From positions 1-6,408 of the forward strand of contig CAAFMM010000019.1 in assembly GCA_900764025.1 (NCBI GenBank): a stretch of 6,408 bases of DNA, written 5' to 3'. The notes below the pieces were generated by a model, which was not told where the DNA came from, made no database searches, and saw only the letters and a program-made list of their open reading frames with translations. Position 1 is the first letter of the stretch, and each line of letters begins with the position of its first letter. A program made the position numbers and the translations under genes. This DNA comes from an uncultured Collinsella sp. (GTDB taxonomy: Bacteria > Actinomycetota > Coriobacteriia > Coriobacteriales > Coriobacteriaceae). Positions 5,893-6,408 of this stretch are shown here, piece after piece.

Positions 5893-6156
5893 CTACTCGC
5901 CAAGACCGCTCTTGATGAGCTCGATGGCAGCAGCCAGAGCCTCGGCCTCGTCGGCGCCGTCGCACTTGACCTCGACCTCGGTACCGCAGGGGATACCAGC
6001 AGCCATGAGGGCCATCGGGGACTTGCCGTTGACCTCCTTCTCGGGGGTGACGACCGTCACGTCACAGGCGTACTTGCCCATGGTGGAGGCGAACAGACCA
6101 GCCGGACGCATGTGCAGACCCTGAGGATTAACGAGGGTAGCCTTCTCAGAAACCAT
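5893..6156 (-). CDS. ptsH: PTS phosphocarrier protein HPr
   Basis: HPr is the small cytoplasmic carrier that takes phosphate from enzyme I and gives it to sugar-specific EIIA proteins. The 87-aa length is typical. GLHMRPAG at 13-20 places the phosphorylated His15 and its partner Arg17 exactly where the family has them, and Ser46 is present in GKSPMAL, the position used by HPr kinase/phosphorylase in Gram-positive bacteria. Pro47 follows Ser46, where Bacillus HPr has Ile. The start is ATG 6156, with AAGGAG 6 nt upstream; a longer frame to 6213 would run through the leader and has no support. All nine Glu codons are GAG. A terminator follows the gene before ptsI. An upstream RNA arm can pair with the ribosome binding site, so translational control is possible. 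Confidence 0.97.
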   Translation of the reverse strand: MVSEKATLVNPQGLHMRPAGLFASTMGKYACDVTVVTPEKEVNGKSPMALMAAGIPCGTEVEVKCDGADEAEALAAAIELIKSGLGE

Positions 6157-6159
6157 AAT

Positions 6160-6206
6160 TGACTCCTTTTTGTGTTTAACCCCTGTCATGCATGTGGCAG
6201 GAGTCA
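6160..6206 (-). promoter_or_regulatory. ptsH leader with mutually exclusive hairpins over the ribosome binding site
   Basis: In the minus-strand RNA, UGACUCCU (6199-6206) is a perfect 8-bp complement of AGGAGUCA (6160-6167), which contains the core of the ptsH Shine-Dalgarno site. The same upstream arm can instead form CUCCUG (6198-6203) with CAGGGG (6180-6185), six pairs including one G-U, which would leave the site open. Both helices are seen in the sequence. A regulatory switch is inference: no known riboswitch class is recognised, and the loop of the first helix is 31 nt. Confidence 0.45.
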
Positions 6207-6220
6207 GATTCACGACGTTG

Positions 6221-6229
6221 TTTATATTA
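6221..6229 (-). promoter_or_regulatory. -10-like region of ptsH
   Basis: TAATATAAA on the minus strand offers overlapping -10 matches TAATAT (6224-6229) and TATAAA (6221-6226). No good -35 lies 16-18 bp upstream, where the sequence is A-rich. A start near 6217 would give a leader of about 60 nt that includes both leader hairpin arms. This is the best promoter candidate in the gap, but it is not certain. Confidence 0.4.
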
Positions 6230-6307
6230 ACTCACATCAAACGGTTTTTCATTGTGTTTCAGACGAATTATTGGACAGATGTGTTTGTCGTCCGCTTGCT
6301 CGCCGGG

Positions 6308-6408
6308 CGGGGCGATTAAGTTTGCTGCTCTACAGTCCTGCGCAAGACGGAAAGCACATTAAGTGCTTTCCTTTGCGTGCGGAACTCGCGACAAACTTAA
6401 CCGCCCCG
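6308..6408. repeat. About 100-base imperfect palindrome at the window edge
   Basis: The outer arms 6308-6324 and 6392-6408 are complementary over 17 bases with one mismatch (A6315 against C6401), which becomes a G-U pair in minus-strand RNA. Inside are GTCC (6335-6338) against GGAAC (6381-6385, one extra base), CGCAA (6341-6345) against TTGCG (6373-6377), and a perfect 9-bp stem (6349-6357 with 6363-6371) closing the loop ATTAA. The right arm reaches the last base of the window, so the repeat may be longer. There is no ORF and no U-tract. It could be a small non-autonomous mobile element, a palindromic intergenic repeat or a structured RNA. Confidence 0.75.

Noticed and set aside
6230..6307. 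Catabolite (cre) operator upstream of ptsH
   Set aside because: A TGAAAAACCGTTTGAT stretch (minus strand) has a central CG but does not match the cre consensus or form a good palindrome. I see no other gene or clear site in this stretch beyond a 6-bp GGACGA/TCGTCT pairing.
6308..6408. Integron attC site
   Set aside because: The arms contain GTTAAGT- and ACTTAAT-like ends, but the polarity is reversed from attC (RYYYAAC first, GTTRRRY last), one core is imperfect, and there is no integrase or cassette context.
6308..6408. Intrinsic terminator reading
   Set aside because: No U-tract follows the stem on either strand inside the window, and the hairpin is far longer than the other terminators here.

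Overview
This is a GC-rich bacterial chromosomal window in which every gene I can support lies on the minus strand, so transcription runs from the right end to the left end. The gene set is core metabolism and translation, with no sign of phage, plasmid or transposase genes. The high GC, the PTS genes with Gram-positive features, and the tandem PfkB-family kinases beside ptsI suggest an anaerobic gut actinobacterium of the Coriobacteriia (Collinsella-like). That is an impression from the proteins, not a proven placement.

In transcription order, the right end (6308-6408) holds a roughly 100-base imperfect palindrome with no gene and no U-tract, and the window cuts off its outer arm. Then come a -10-like box and a leader that can fold over the ptsH ribosome binding site, then ptsH (HPr, 87 aa). 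An intrinsic terminator separates ptsH from ptsI (enzyme I, 567 aa), and a possible ptsI promoter overlaps its U-tract. After ptsI come a GC-rich hairpin without a U-tract and a 310-aa PfkB/FruK-type sugar-phosphate kinase that is probably co-transcribed with ptsI. A strong terminator follows, then a second 310-aa kinase, clearly a paralogue of the first, with its own -10-like box and another strong terminator. The left third holds cca (tRNA nucleotidyltransferase with an HD domain, 464 aa), then a promoter and two identical tandem tRNA-Glu(CUC) genes that already encode the CCA end.

The right half makes biochemical sense as a unit. Enzyme I takes phosphate from PEP, HPr carries it to sugar-specific EII permeases (none are in the window), and a FruK-type kinase would convert imported fructose 1-phosphate to fructose 1,6-bisphosphate. 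The left half is tRNA supply and maturation. All nine Glu codons of ptsH are GAG, which fits the duplicated CUC tRNA.

The points most worth a second look are the large right-end palindrome, the two mutually exclusive helices in the ptsH leader, and the active-site differences between the kinases and the usual FruK pattern: CAGD for GAGD in both, and Asn41 to Asp in one. I found no defence system, CRISPR array, mobile gene or clearly novel protein family.
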